From Erysipelotrichaceae bacterium (GTDB taxonomy: Bacteria; Bacillota_I; Bacilli_A; Erysipelotrichales; Coprobacillaceae): 39,132 nucleotides of DNA. Of this stretch, positions 7,249 through 16,168 are shown piece after piece. The notes beneath the pieces were generated by a model. The model was not told where the DNA came from and searched no databases. It saw only the letters and a list, made by a program, of their open reading frames with translations. The position numbers were made by a program, and so were the translations under genes. The number at the start of each line of letters is the position of its first letter. Within the stretch, counting starts at the first letter, position 1. Location of the stretch: positions 1 to 39,132 of the forward strand of contig JAJQFG010000132.1 in the NCBI GenBank assembly GCA_021201315.1, written 5' to 3'.

Positions 7249-8106
7249 TTGTTTAATAATAACAATAAATCTAATAAGCAGAGAAGAAGAATCATTATTA
7301 TAACTATTGTTTTGGTTTTATTTTCTGTATTTACGCTCATAACAAATCGCTCACCATCAACATTTGAAACTATGTGTAAAGATGTTGTTGCAAATATAGA
7401 ATATTATGTTATTAAAGCACCTATTCAATATGTAACTAATCTTTTAGACGAGTATACATCTTTAAAAGATGTTTTTGAAGAAAATGCAGAGTTAAAGGAA
7501 CGCTTTGATGATTTAGCAAGAGAAGCAGCAATGAATGAAGTCTTACAATCAGAATTGGACGACTTAAAAGAATTAACAGAAATTGATTATTTACCTACAG
7601 ATTATCAGGTTAAATATACTTATATTATTTCCCGTGATGCCGATAATTGGAATAGTGAAGTTACTATTAATTTGGGTAGTTTGGGTGGTGTTGAAACAGG
7701 TATGGCTGTTATCAGTTCTGATGGTATGATTGGTACTGTCACAAGCGTTAATGATATTTCAGCAACTGTTACATTATTATCTAGTGAATCCTCTTCTACA
7801 CAATTACCAGTAATGATATTAAGTGGCGATGATACTTATTATGGATTATTAAATCGCTATGATTTGACTACACAAAGCTATTATGTAACACTTTTAAGCG
7901 ATGTGGAAACAATCGAAGACGGTGCTAAAGTTGTTACAAGTGGATTGGGTGGTGCTGGTAAAAGCCCTAAAGGTATTTTAGTTGGCACAGTTGATAGTTA
8001 TTCTGCTGGAAATGAAACAACTGAATCAAGTTGTAATGTTACACCTAGTGCTGATTTTGATTCATTGAATTATGTTGCAGTTGTACAAAGGGTGAATGAA
8101 GAATGA
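7249..8106 (+). CDS. mreC: Rod shape-determining protein MreC
   Basis: 285 aa. It starts with TTG, preceded by AAGGGGTGAT. A short basic cytoplasmic tail (KQRRR) leads into one membrane helix (about 14-31), a coiled coil (about 65-110, with VFEENAELKERFDDL) and the extracellular beta-rich MreC domain with the typical GLGG in VVTSGLGGAG and a PKGILVGTV ending. It scaffolds the elongation machinery (PBPs, MreD, RodA). The downstream mreD overlaps by ATGA. No mreB gene is adjacent, so MreB must be encoded elsewhere. Confidence 0.95.
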   Translation: MFNNNNKSNKQRRRIIIITIVLVLFSVFTLITNRSPSTFETMCKDVVANIEYYVIKAPIQYVTNLLDEYTSLKDVFEENAELKERFDDLAREAAMNEVLQSELDDLKELTEIDYLPTDYQVKYTYIISRDADNWNSEVTINLGSLGGVETGMAVISSDGMIGTVTSVNDISATVTLLSSESSSTQLPVMILSGDDTYYGLLNRYDLTTQSYYVTLLSDVETIEDGAKVVTSGLGGAGKSPKGILVGTVDSYSAGNETTESSCNVTPSADFDSLNYVAVVQRVNEE

Positions 8107-8621
8107 AATCTAGATTAAGAGATAATTATCTTTTTAAATGTTTTATAGTTGTCATCATATGTTTCATAATTGATAGTACCATATCATTTTTCTTACCATA
8201 TAATTACACTAAGACTGGTATTTTTATTGTTCCATGTATTGGCTTAATGATGTTTGCTTTATTAGTTAAGACAATAGAAGGTGAAGAGAAATATTTATTT
8301 GCTTCAATATGTGGTCTTTATTATAGTGTTGTTTATTCTAATTCATTAGCAATTTATATACTTGTTTATTTAATGATGGCCTTTATAAGAACTTTATTCA
8401 AATTTGAAAAATTAACCCTTATTGAGGCTATTGTATTCTGTGGTTCGACAGTTTTATTACAAGAAGTTATGTTATACTGGATTATGTGGATTACCAATAT
8501 AACCAGATATCCTGTTATGTCATTTCTTATTATGAGGCTTTTACCAACTCTTTGTTTTAACATGATTTTATCTGTTGGCGTTTATTGGGTCTACAATAAA
8601 GTTAAAATAGAGGAGGAATAA
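8103..8621 (+). CDS. mreD: Rod shape-determining protein MreD
   Basis: 172 aa, five or so membrane helices, ATGA overlap with mreC. MreD is poorly conserved in sequence; the call rests on size, hydropathy and its fixed place after mreC. A polar loop TIEGEEKY and a conserved-looking MRLLPT-x-x-FN segment near the end fit the family. It acts with MreC in the elongasome at the membrane. Confidence 0.88.
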   Translation: MKSRLRDNYLFKCFIVVIICFIIDSTISFFLPYNYTKTGIFIVPCIGLMMFALLVKTIEGEEKYLFASICGLYYSVVYSNSLAIYILVYLMMAFIRTLFKFEKLTLIEAIVFCGSTVLLQEVMLYWIMWITNITRYPVMSFLIMRLLPTLCFNMILSVGVYWVYNKVKIEEE

Positions 8622-8622
8622 T

Positions 8623-9210
8623 GTGTTTATTGAAGTTAAAGGTATTAATGATGCCTTATTAATCAAAGTAAATGAAGCAGCTACATTTGATCAAATTATT
8701 GATGAACTAAATATGCTTTTGGATCAACCTATTTTTAAAAATGATAGGTATTATCCAAAAGCATATTTTGATTTTGGAAGTCGTATTTTAAAAGAAAATG
8801 AGTTATATTGTTTACTACAATTATTGCGTCAAAAAAAATGTCTCTTATTTCAAGGACTTTCTCTACCTTTAAAAAACGATTCTATCCAAGTTATTTCTTC
8901 GCCTATTTTTAATGGTGAAATCAAACATGTCTATGAAGATACTCTATTTTTATCACCCATCCATTCGGGAAGCTATATTTACTTTGAAAGGACTGTATTC
9001 TTTTTAAATATGGTTCAAGGACATATTATATCAAGCAATACAAAAGCAAGAATATATGGACAACAATTTCAAAATGCAGTTATTATGATAAATCAATCAA
9101 TTATTCACAATTTGACAACTTCTGCACTTACAAGCATATATTATAAAGATGGTCGTATTGTTTTAAAGGAGGATGAATATGAGCAGAATTATCGTTATTA
9201 CTTCAGGTAA
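8623..9210 (+). CDS. minC: Septum site-determining protein MinC
   Basis: 195 aa, GTG start with GAGGAGG upstream; an ATG at 8621 is in another frame and dead-ends quickly. The N-terminal domain begins MFIEVKGINDALLIKV. The C-terminal beta-helix domain (about 105-190) follows the MinC pattern (VYEDTLFLSPIHSGSYIYFE, then VFFLNMVQGHI), although it has fewer glycines than Bacillus or E. coli MinC. It inhibits FtsZ assembly when recruited by MinD. The end of minC overlaps the start of minD by 32 bases, which supports coupled expression. Confidence 0.85.
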   Translation: MFIEVKGINDALLIKVNEAATFDQIIDELNMLLDQPIFKNDRYYPKAYFDFGSRILKENELYCLLQLLRQKKCLLFQGLSLPLKNDSIQVISSPIFNGEIKHVYEDTLFLSPIHSGSYIYFERTVFFLNMVQGHIISSNTKARIYGQQFQNAVIMINQSIIHNLTTSALTSIYYKDGRIVLKEDEYEQNYRYYFR

Positions 9211-9955
9211 AGGAGGTGTTGGTAAAAGTTCTACAACCATTAATTTAGGTTATGCACTTGCTAATGCTAAAAATAGAGTTTGCCTTATTGATGCTGATTT
9301 TGGATTAAAAAATTTAGATGTTATGTTAGGATTAGAAAATCGTGTTATTTATGATTTAAATGATGTTATTAGTAATAAATGCAGTCTTTCGCAAATTTTA
9401 GTAAAAGATAAACGTTTTGATTCCTTATATCTTTTACCAGCATGTAAATCATTATCTTTTGAAAATATGAATATTGAATATATGACAAAAATGATTGAAC
9501 ATTTGAAAAACAAATTTGATTATATTTTAATCGATAGTCCAGCAGGTATTGAAAAAGGATTTCAGTATGCAACTGGTTTATCACATGAAGCAATTGTTGT
9601 AATTACGCTAGATGTTACTTCACTTAGAGATGCTGATCGTGTTATTGGTTTATTAATGAAACAAGGAATTACACAAATGCATATGCTTATTAATAAATAT
9701 AATGATGATGATGTATTAAAACATCGTTGTTTATCATTAAAAGATGCTTCTGATATATTATCCATACCTTTAATAGGTCTTGTTTATGATGATCGTAAAA
9801 TGATTGAAACAATTAATAGGGGAATGCCTCTTTATTTGGATAACTCTTCAACAAGTCATTGTTTTGATAGAATTGCTAAAAGATTAGATGGACAAGAAAT
9901 ACCTTTTCAAAAAAGCCAAAGAAAACCTTTATTTGAAAGAATTTTTGGATTATAA
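9179..9955 (+). CDS. minD: Septum site-determining ATPase MinD
   Basis: 258 aa. I start at 9179 (MSRIIVITSGKGG) because AAAGGAGG (9165-9172) lies 6 bases before it, whereas the ATG at 9173 abuts the site. Deviant Walker A GKGGVGKS at residues 10-17 with signature Lys11, switch I region LIDADFGLKNLDV, Walker B YILIDSPAG. The C-terminus PLFERIFGL is the amphipathic membrane-targeting helix typical of MinD. It recruits MinC to the membrane. No minE is adjacent, as in Bacillus-type systems that use DivIVA/MinJ. Confidence 0.96.
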   Translation: MSRIIVITSGKGGVGKSSTTINLGYALANAKNRVCLIDADFGLKNLDVMLGLENRVIYDLNDVISNKCSLSQILVKDKRFDSLYLLPACKSLSFENMNIEYMTKMIEHLKNKFDYILIDSPAGIEKGFQYATGLSHEAIVVITLDVTSLRDADRVIGLLMKQGITQMHMLINKYNDDDVLKHRCLSLKDASDILSIPLIGLVYDDRKMIETINRGMPLYLDNSSTSHCFDRIAKRLDGQEIPFQKSQRKPLFERIFGL

Positions 9956-9982
9956 AAGCATATAATGCTTTGAGGTGAGAGT

Positions 9983-10549
9983 ATGAATGATTTAGATGAA
10001 ATAAGAAGGCGTATTAATCATCGTCGCGAGAAGAAACTAACTAATGATCATTTTACCAAACTTTATAATGCAATGACTAAATTAATGGTAGTGATGCTTG
10101 TTGGATTGGCTGTTTCATCTTATATAAAAATTAGTCCAAATGGCACATATATTAAAGATTATATTCTTAATAGTTCTTATTATGAAACAATAACATCATG
10201 GATTTCTCAACATTTATCTAGTAATAATGATATGACAGTGTCTTCTAACGTATCATATACACATATTCAAGATAATTATTATACAAGTACTTCTAATGAA
10301 GTTTTAAGCTTCGCTAAAGGACGTGTTATTTATGTGGGTAATCAAGATATTCTTGGAAATTATATAACTGTTTTATTAGAAAATGGCATAGAGGTTACTT
10401 ATGGACAAGTGAATGATATATTTGTAAGTGTTTATGATACTATAGATGAAGCTACTATTTTAGGAACTTATAGTGATGAATTAATCATTATTTTTAATCA
10501 AGATGGTAATGAAATTGATTATTCAACATTTATTGAACTTCTTTCATAA
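9983..10549 (+). CDS. spoIVFA: SpoIVFA-like regulator of the SpoIVFB protease
   Basis: 188 aa. A basic cytoplasmic N-terminus (EIRRRINHRREKK) is followed by one membrane helix (about 33-50) and an extracytoplasmic region ending in a degenerate M23/LytM-like fold: GRVIYVGNQDILGNYITVLL, then EVTYGQVNDIFV. This is the layout of Bacillus SpoIVFA, which holds SpoIVFB inactive in the outer forespore membrane until a forespore signal arrives. LytM zinc ligands are not evident, as in SpoIVFA. It lies between minD and a SpoIVFB-type protease, which is the Bacillus order. Shine-Dalgarno GAGGTGAGAG. Confidence 0.85.
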   Translation: MNDLDEIRRRINHRREKKLTNDHFTKLYNAMTKLMVVMLVGLAVSSYIKISPNGTYIKDYILNSSYYETITSWISQHLSSNNDMTVSSNVSYTHIQDNYYTSTSNEVLSFAKGRVIYVGNQDILGNYITVLLENGIEVTYGQVNDIFVSVYDTIDEATILGTYSDELIIIFNQDGNEIDYSTFIELLS

Positions 10550-11258
10550 AATTCATATTCACTATACAACGATTATCTATATATTTATATCATTAATTAT
10601 CAAGCAGTTTGTATTTTATCTTTTAGCTTTATTTCTTGTTTTAATTCATGAATTAGCTCATTACTTAATGGCTTGTTATCTTAATTATGCCATTGATAAA
10701 ATAGAAATTCTGCCTTTTGGTGCTTTTTTAAGCTTAAATGATATATATGAACATTCAATGATTGAAGAAGCATGTGTTATTATGGCAGGACCATGTACAC
10801 ATTTATTCATTTATCTTATTATTCAATGGTTTCCATTATCAATTTATCATAATTATTTGTTGATGATGAATAAGTTAATATTATTATTTAATTTATTACC
10901 TATTTATCCATTGGATGGTGGTCGTTTAGTGGGTATTATTTTAGAATTATTTATTGATTTAAAAACAGCATTTTATTTTCATTTAAAATTATCAATTTTA
11001 TCATTATGTATCCTATCTGTATTTTATTTACGCTATCAAACTTTTATCATAATCATTTATTTATTGATTCAACAAATGATTTACTATCACTATATTCCTA
11101 TATATTTAAGATTATTTTATACTTATATGAATCAACATTCACAAACAATCATTCATACGAAACTAAAATTTCGTCGTGATTATATTAATTATTATTATTT
11201 AAATGGACATTTATATACACAACAACAAGTACTTATAAACCTTATGGAAAAAATATAA
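10503..11258 (+). CDS. spoIVFB: SpoIVFB-type site-2 protease (pro-sigma-K processing)
   Basis: 251 aa multi-pass membrane zinc protease. HELAH at residues 49-53 supplies zinc ligands, and LPIYPLDGGRL holds the third (Asp138). NFFHKIHIH near the N-terminus and KIEILPFGAFLSL match the SpoIVFB pattern. In Bacillus it cleaves pro-sigma-K in the mother cell. The upstream SpoIVFA-like gene overlaps it by 47 bases. The start is uncertain: ATG 10503 and ATG 10509 are both in frame and neither has a strong ribosome site, so translational coupling is likely. No CBS domain follows, unlike the Bacillus enzyme, which ends in a C-terminal CBS domain. Confidence 0.88.
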   Translation: MVMKLIIQHLLNFFHKIHIHYTTIIYIFISLIIKQFVFYLLALFLVLIHELAHYLMACYLNYAIDKIEILPFGAFLSLNDIYEHSMIEEACVIMAGPCTHLFIYLIIQWFPLSIYHNYLLMMNKLILLFNLLPIYPLDGGRLVGIILELFIDLKTAFYFHLKLSILSLCILSVFYLRYQTFIIIIYLLIQQMIYYHYIPIYLRLFYTYMNQHSQTIIHTKLKFRRDYINYYYLNGHLYTQQQVLINLMEKI

Positions 11259-11274
11259 ATAATTAGAAATAGGC

Positions 11275-11303
11275 TTGTTTTTTTGTAACACTTATGCTAT
11301 TAT
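11275..11303 (+). promoter_or_regulatory. Promoter of the rpsB operon
   Basis: TTGTTT (11275-11280), 17-base spacer, TATTAT (11298-11303), leaving a leader of roughly 100 bases before rpsB. Confidence 0.6.
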
Positions 11304-11340
11304 ACACAAGGTATGAAAAAAAATACACACATTGTGAATT

Positions 11341-11370
11341 CATAAATCGTGTGCCAATGGGTGATTTGTG
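11341..11370 (+). promoter_or_regulatory. Stem-loop in the rpsB leader (candidate S2 autoregulatory site)
   Basis: CATAAATC (11341-11348) pairs with GATTTGTG (11363-11370) over 8 positions with one wobble, enclosing a 14-base loop GTGTGCCAATGGGT. It lies in the 5' leader of rpsB, where ribosomal-protein autoregulation is common in bacteria. No match to a named leader family is claimed. Confidence 0.35.
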
Positions 11371-11410
11371 TTAGAAGCAATGGAGGAAAAAACAAAAGGA
11401 GGAAGTTACA

Positions 11411-12277
11411 ATGGCAGTAATTTCAATGAAAAAATTATTAGAAGTTGGGGTTCATTTTGGTCATCAAACAAAACGTTGGAATCCAAAAATGGCACCTTAC
11501 ATTTTTACTGCAAGAAATGGTATTTACATCATTGATTTGAAAAAGTCTTCAGATAAAATTGATGAAGCTTATGCCGCAATGATGGATATCGCAGCTAAAG
11601 GTGGAAAAGTATTATTTGTTGGAACTAAGAAACAAGCTCAAGAAGCTGTTCAAAGTGAAGCAGAAAGATCTGGAAGTTTTTATGTGAACTCTCGTTGGTT
11701 AGGTGGTACACTTACAAACTTTAAGACAATCCAAAAGAGAATTTTAAGATTAAAAGAATTAGAAAAAATGGAAGAAGATGGTTCTTTAGAGAACTATACA
11801 AAAAAAGAAGCTATTCTTTTAATGAAAGAAAAAGCAAAGCTTGAAAAGAACTTAGGTGGTATTAAGGAAATGAAGAGATTACCTAATGCTATCTTTGTAG
11901 TAGATCCTAAAGTTGAACACAATGCTGTTGCTGAAGCAAGAAAATTAGGAATTCCTATCTTTGGTATTGTTGATACAAACTGTGATCCTGATGAAGTTGA
12001 TTATGTTATTCCAGCAAATGATGATGCTATTAGAGCTGTTAAGATTATTGTTGCAGCAATGGCAGATGCTATTTGTGAAGCAAAAGGTGAACCAGTGACT
12101 GTAGCTTATGTCAAAGACGATGATGATAAGGAAGTCTCAATGAATGATGCTGTTGCTTCTGTAGAAGAAAGCAAACAAAGAGGACCTAGATATAAAAATG
12201 CTGGTCGTCCAAGAAATAACAGAAACGCTGATGTAAGCAAACCAGCTGAAGTTAAAACAACAAAAACGGAAGCATAA
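11411..12277 (+). CDS. rpsB: 30S ribosomal protein S2
   Basis: 288 aa. It begins [20 protein letters not shown] and contains [10 protein letters not shown] and the [14 protein letters not shown]-x-EA core of S2. The last 50 or so residues (from VKDDDDKE) form a charged, low-complexity tail that is longer than in many Bacillus S2 proteins. S2 sits at the solvent side of the 30S subunit, bridging head and body. First gene of the classic rpsB-tsf-pyrH-frr order; Shine-Dalgarno AAAGGAGG. Confidence 0.98.
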   Translation: MAVISMKKLLEVGVHFGHQTKRWNPKMAPYIFTARNGIYIIDLKKSSDKIDEAYAAMMDIAAKGGKVLFVGTKKQAQEAVQSEAERSGSFYVNSRWLGGTLTNFKTIQKRILRLKELEKMEEDGSLENYTKKEAILLMKEKAKLEKNLGGIKEMKRLPNAIFVVDPKVEHNAVAEARKLGIPIFGIVDTNCDPDEVDYVIPANDDAIRAVKIIVAAMADAICEAKGEPVTVAYVKDDDDKEVSMNDAVASVEESKQRGPRYKNAGRPRNNRNADVSKPAEVKTTKTEA

Positions 12278-12283
12278 AATAAT

Positions 12284-12311
12284 GGGTAAGGCTTATGTCT
12301 TATCCTTTTTT
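12284..12311 (+). terminator. Hairpin with T tract between rpsB and tsf
   Basis: GGGTAAG (12284-12290) pairs with CTTATCC (12299-12305, one G-T pair), followed by TTTTTT. It looks like an attenuating terminator that would lower tsf relative to rpsB; no separate tsf promoter is obvious. Confidence 0.7.
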
Positions 12312-12333
12312 ATAAAATAAGGAGGAAAATAAA

Positions 12334-13221
12334 ATGGCAATTAGTGCAAAATTAGTAAAAGAATTACGTGATAAGACTGGTGCAGGCATGATGGATTGCA
12401 AGAAAGCATTAGAAGCTACTGATGGCAATATGGAAGCTGCATTTGACTGGTTAAGAGAAAAAGGTATCGCAAAGGCAGCAAAAAAAGCAGATAGAATTGC
12501 TGCTGAAGGTTTATCTGCATTTGTTATTGATGGTAATAATGCAGCTATTGTTGAAGTTAATTCAGAAACAGATTTCGTTGCTAAAAATGCAGAATTTAAA
12601 GAATTGGTAGCTGATATTGCAAAGGCTGTTGTAGCTAATAATCCTGCTGATTTAGAAGCTGCTAATGCAATTGAAGTTGATGGTAAAGATATTGCAACAA
12701 TTATTGCAGAAAAAACTGGTAAAATTGGAGAAAAATTAAGCTTTAGAAGATTTGTTGTCATGACAAAAGAAGATGACGAAGTATTTGGTGCTTATTCACA
12801 TATGGGTGGTAAAATTACTGCTTTAGTTAAATTAGCTAATGCTGATGAAGAAAAAGCTAAAGATATCGCTATGCAAGTTGCAGCTATTAATCCAAAATAT
12901 ATTGATAGAACAGCTATTCCTCAAGAAGTATTAGATCGTGAATTAGCAGTATTAAAGAATCAAGCTTTAGAAGAAAATGCAAAAGCTGCTAAACCTAAAC
13001 CAGAAAATATTATTGAAAAGATGGTACAAGGACGTTTAAATAAAAATTTAAAAGAAATGTGCTTAGTTGATCAATCATTCATTAAAGATTCTAATGCAAC
13101 TGTTAAACAATATTTAGGTAAAGGTGAAGTAAAAGAAATCGCACGTTATGAAGTTGGCGAAGGTATGCAAAAAAGAGAAGAAAACTTTGCTGAAGAAGTC
13201 GCTGCTCAAATGAATGGATAA
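12334..13221 (+). CDS. tsf: Translation elongation factor Ts
   Basis: 295 aa. The N-terminal UBA-like module begins MAISAKLVKELRDKTGAGMM, with the DCKKAL signature, and the core includes the EVNSETDFVAKN motif whose TDFV segment contacts EF-Tu. It promotes GDP/GTP exchange on EF-Tu. Full length for Firmicute EF-Ts. Shine-Dalgarno AAGGAGG; follows rpsB across an attenuator-like hairpin. Confidence 0.98.
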   Translation: MAISAKLVKELRDKTGAGMMDCKKALEATDGNMEAAFDWLREKGIAKAAKKADRIAAEGLSAFVIDGNNAAIVEVNSETDFVAKNAEFKELVADIAKAVVANNPADLEAANAIEVDGKDIATIIAEKTGKIGEKLSFRRFVVMTKEDDEVFGAYSHMGGKITALVKLANADEEKAKDIAMQVAAINPKYIDRTAIPQEVLDRELAVLKNQALEENAKAAKPKPENIIEKMVQGRLNKNLKEMCLVDQSFIKDSNATVKQYLGKGEVKEIARYEVGEGMQKREENFAEEVAAQMNG

Positions 13222-13227
13222 AAATGG

Positions 13228-13255
13228 GGGACACTTTTTGTGCCCTCTTCTTTGT
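13228..13255 (+). terminator. Weak hairpin between tsf and pyrH
   Basis: A GGGaCAC / GTGCCC hairpin with a bulged A and a five-T loop, then a CT-rich tail (TCTTCTTT). It may attenuate rather than end transcription, since pyrH starts 15 bases later with no clear promoter. Confidence 0.45.
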
Positions 13256-13269
13256 AAAGGGAGATTTAT

Positions 13270-13992
13270 ATGAAGAAGTATAATAGAGTTTTATTGAAAA
13301 TTAGTGGTGAAGCTTTAGCAGGCGAAAAAGGTTTTGGTATTGATCCTATTACAGTTGCTGATATTGCTAGACAAATTAAAGATGCTAAATTATTAGGTGT
13401 GCAAATTGCTATTGTATGTGGTGGTGGTAATATTTGGCGTGGCAAAACTGGTAGTGAATTAGGTATGGAAAGGGCAAATGCTGATTATATGGGTATGCTT
13501 GCTACGGTTATGAATGGTATGGCATTACAAAATGCTTTAGAAGATATTGGTGTTGAGACAAGATTACAGACAGCTATTGAGATGAAAGAAGTTGCTGAAA
13601 TCTATATTCGCCGTCGTGCTATTCGCCATTTAGAAAAAGATCGTATTGTTATTTTTGGAGCTGGACTTGGTAGTCCGTTCTTTACAACTGATACAACTGC
13701 TGCCTTACGTGCTGCTGAAATTAATGCTGATGTTATTTTAATGGCTAAAAACGGAGTTGATGGAGTTTATTCTGATGATCCTAAAGTTAATCCAAAAGCT
13801 AAAAAATATGATCATATATCTTATTTAGATGTCATAAATGAAGATTTACATATTATGGATCAAACTGCTGTGACATTATGCAAAGATAATGATATTGATT
13901 TATGTGTCTTCAATATGCAGGAAGATGGTAATATTGCTCGTGCCTGCAATGGAGAATCCATTGGGACTACAATATCCAAAGGAGGAAGATAA
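13270..13992 (+). CDS. pyrH: UMP kinase
   Basis: 240 aa, amino-acid-kinase fold. It begins [20 protein letters not shown] and has the CGGGNIWRG phosphate-binding loop, [20 protein letters not shown], and [13 protein letters not shown]. It converts UMP to UDP with ATP in the cytoplasm and is normally a hexamer regulated by GTP/UTP. Start with AAAGGGAG upstream; frr follows 3 bases after its stop. Confidence 0.98.
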   Translation: MKKYNRVLLKISGEALAGEKGFGIDPITVADIARQIKDAKLLGVQIAIVCGGGNIWRGKTGSELGMERANADYMGMLATVMNGMALQNALEDIGVETRLQTAIEMKEVAEIYIRRRAIRHLEKDRIVIFGAGLGSPFFTTDTTAALRAAEINADVILMAKNGVDGVYSDDPKVNPKAKKYDHISYLDVINEDLHIMDQTAVTLCKDNDIDLCVFNMQEDGNIARACNGESIGTTISKGGR

Positions 13993-13995
13993 TAT

Positions 13996-14541
13996 ATGTT
14001 AGATTTGATATTGGAGGATACGAGAGAAAGAATGGATAAGTCTATTGATGCTCTCAAAAATGATTTGTCGACTGTAAGAACTGGTCGTGCAAATCCTACT
14101 ATGCTTAATAGTGTTCAGGTAAATTACTGGGGTAGTATGACACCACTTAATCAAGTTGCTGGTATTTCAGTTTCTGAAGGTAGACAATTAGTTGTAAAAC
14201 CTTATGACAAAAATAGTTTAAAAGATATTGAAAGAGCTATTTTTGAAGCTAATTTAGGTTTAACACCACAAAATGATGGTACACTTATTAGAATTAATGT
14301 TCCCGCTTTAACAGAAGAAACTAGAAGAAATTATGTAAAACAAGCTAAAAAATTTGCTGAAGATAGTAAAGTAGCTATGCGTAATATTCGTAGAAGTGCC
14401 AATAATGAACTTGAAAAAGCAGGTCTTACTGAAGATGAGGTAAAAATTGGCAAAGAAGATATTCAAGATCTTACAAATGATTATATTAAAAAAATTGATG
14501 CTCTTTTAAAAGAAAAAGAAAATGATTTAATGACAGTTTAA
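13996..14541 (+). CDS. frr: Ribosome recycling factor
   Basis: 181 aa, close to the usual 185. The two-domain RRF pattern is complete: helical domain I with LKNDLSTVRTGRANP, beta domain II (VNYWGSMTPLNQVAGISV), and the return helix with ARNIRR-like MRNIRRSANNELEK. With EF-G it splits post-termination ribosomes. The ribosome site AAAGGAGGAAG lies at the end of pyrH. Confidence 0.98.
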   Translation: MLDLILEDTRERMDKSIDALKNDLSTVRTGRANPTMLNSVQVNYWGSMTPLNQVAGISVSEGRQLVVKPYDKNSLKDIERAIFEANLGLTPQNDGTLIRINVPALTEETRRNYVKQAKKFAEDSKVAMRNIRRSANNELEKAGLTEDEVKIGKEDIQDLTNDYIKKIDALLKEKENDLMTV

Positions 14542-14554
14542 TATTCTTATCTAA

Positions 14555-14588
14555 GCAGTACTTAATACGTACTGCATTTCTTTTTTTG
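14555..14588 (+). terminator. Terminator after frr
   Basis: GCAGTAC (14555-14561), loop TTAATAC, GTACTGC (14569-14575), then ATTTCTTTTTTT. Ends the rpsB-tsf-pyrH-frr operon. Confidence 0.88.
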
Positions 14589-14617
14589 TTTTCATTAAAC
14601 TATTATTATGATATAAT
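14589..14617 (+). promoter_or_regulatory. Promoter upstream of uppS
   Basis: TTTTCA (14589-14594), 17-base spacer, TATAAT (14612-14617), about 30 bases before uppS. The -35 is weak and sits in the tail of the frr terminator. Confidence 0.5.
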
Positions 14618-14647
14618 ACAATTTGATTACGAGGTGAATATATATTT

Positions 14648-15385
14648 ATGAATAAGAAAATTGATGTTGATTTAGATATGAATAATATTCCTGCTCATAT
14701 AGCTTTTATCATGGATGGTAATGGACGTTGGGCAAAGAAAAGAATGATGCCCCGTACTTATGGTCATCATGAGGGCACTAAAACAATACGTACTTTAGCT
14801 TTAGAAGCTAATCGTTTAGGTGTTAAGGCTATGACAGTTTATGCGTTTTCAACAGAAAATTTTAAACGTGAAGCAAGTGAAGTTGAGTATATCTTTAAAC
14901 TTCCAAAAGAGTTTTTTGATTTATATTTAAAAGAATTGATTGAAAACAATGTTAAAATTGGATATATTGGTCACTTAGAAATGGCTCCTGTAGAAACACA
15001 AAATATAATCAAAGCTGCTATTGAAAAAACTGCAATAAATACAGGACTTATATTAGCTTTTGCTTTTATTTATGGTGGTAGAGACGAAATTGTTCAAACA
15101 ACAAAATTGATTTGTGAAAAATATAAAAATGATGAAATAACCTTAGAAGATATTACTGAAGATTATTTTGAAAAAAATTTAATGACTCAAGATTTACCAC
15201 CTGTCGATCTTATGATTAGAAGTAGTGGTGAATATCGTTTATCTAATTTTTTACCATGGCAATTAGCTTATGCAGAATTTATATTTGTAGATACATTATG
15301 GCCTGATTTTGATGAAGAAGAACTACATCGCTGTATTCGTATTTATCAAGGCAAAGAACGTCGCTTTGGAGGCGTATTAAAATGA
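14648..15385 (+). CDS. uppS: Isoprenyl (undecaprenyl) diphosphate synthase
   Basis: 245 aa, cis-prenyltransferase. FIMDGNGRWAKKR (catalytic Asp23), the YAFSTENFKR segment, YGGRDEIV and LMIRSSGEYRLSNFLPWQ are diagnostic. It condenses IPP units onto FPP to make the C55 carrier lipid for peptidoglycan and teichoic acid synthesis. The family usually reads AFNYGGRDEI; here it is AFAFIYGGRDEI, a minor variant. Shine-Dalgarno GAGGTGA; overlaps cdsA by ATGA. Confidence 0.97.
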   Translation: MNKKIDVDLDMNNIPAHIAFIMDGNGRWAKKRMMPRTYGHHEGTKTIRTLALEANRLGVKAMTVYAFSTENFKREASEVEYIFKLPKEFFDLYLKELIENNVKIGYIGHLEMAPVETQNIIKAAIEKTAINTGLILAFAFIYGGRDEIVQTTKLICEKYKNDEITLEDITEDYFEKNLMTQDLPPVDLMIRSSGEYRLSNFLPWQLAYAEFIFVDTLWPDFDEEELHRCIRIYQGKERRFGGVLK

Positions 15386-16167
15386 AAACACGTATATTAA
15401 CTGCTATTGTATTAATTATTATTATCTTACCATGCGCTATATTTGGTGGAATTCCTTTTCAAATATTAATTGCTTTTTTAGCTGCGAGTGCAGTGTTTGA
15501 AATATTATCCATATGTACTCGTCCAAAAACACCAATTTATATATATCCAATTGTTGGTATTTATGCTTTTTATTTGATTTTTTTAGAAAAAAATATGATA
15601 ATATCATCAACTATGATATCTTTATATTTAATTGTTTTATTTACATGTAGTATTTTAGATGAAAGTATTAGTCTTAATCGTTTGTGTTATTATTTTACGA
15701 GTGCATCTTTAATATCTATGGGTTTTCATAATTTGTATATTATTCGTAATGATTTTGGTTTCGCTTATGTTTTCTTATTAGCTTTGGTGACATTTGGATG
15801 TGATAGTGGTGCTTATTTTGCAGGCATGAAATTTGGAAAACATAAACTTATTCCACGTTTATCTCCTAAAAAGACAATTGAAGGATCTATTGGTGGAATT
15901 ATTCTTGGTACGTTTTTAGGTAGTGTTTATGCATTAATTATTAGTATTGATATTCCTTTAATTGTTTTAGTGCTTTTTAATATTATTTTAACTGTGACGA
16001 GTCAAATTGGTGATTTAACTTTTAGTAGTATTAAAAGAACTTTTGAAGTTAAGGATTATTCAAATATATTGCCTGGTCATGGAGGTATATTAGATCGTTT
16101 TGATTCATTGCTTTTTAATTCTTTAGTTTTCGGTTTATTACTAAATTTTTTAATGGGGGTGTTATAA
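15382..16167 (+). CDS. cdsA: Phosphatidate cytidylyltransferase
   Basis: 261 aa, about seven to eight membrane helices. The CDP-alcohol/cytidylyltransferase signature is complete near the C-terminus: SQIGDLTFSSIKRTFEVKD, then LPGHGGILDRFDS. FGCDSGAYFAG and PRLSPKKTIEGS also match. It makes CDP-diacylglycerol for phospholipid synthesis. Order uppS-cdsA-dxr-rseP is the conserved Firmicute arrangement. Confidence 0.97.
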   Translation: MKTRILTAIVLIIIILPCAIFGGIPFQILIAFLAASAVFEILSICTRPKTPIYIYPIVGIYAFYLIFLEKNMIISSTMISLYLIVLFTCSILDESISLNRLCYYFTSASLISMGFHNLYIIRNDFGFAYVFLLALVTFGCDSGAYFAGMKFGKHKLIPRLSPKKTIEGSIGGIILGTFLGSVYALIISIDIPLIVLVLFNIILTVTSQIGDLTFSSIKRTFEVKDYSNILPGHGGILDRFDSLLFNSLVFGLLLNFLMGVL

Positions 16168-16168
16168 T

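Noticed and set aside
7119-7340. 73-codon minus-strand frame across the radC-mreC gap
   Set aside because: It overlaps both real genes and the mreC promoter and lacks a ribosome site.
12300-12761. 153-codon minus-strand frame opposite tsf
   Set aside because: Shadow of the tsf codon pattern; no ribosome site and no recognisable protein.
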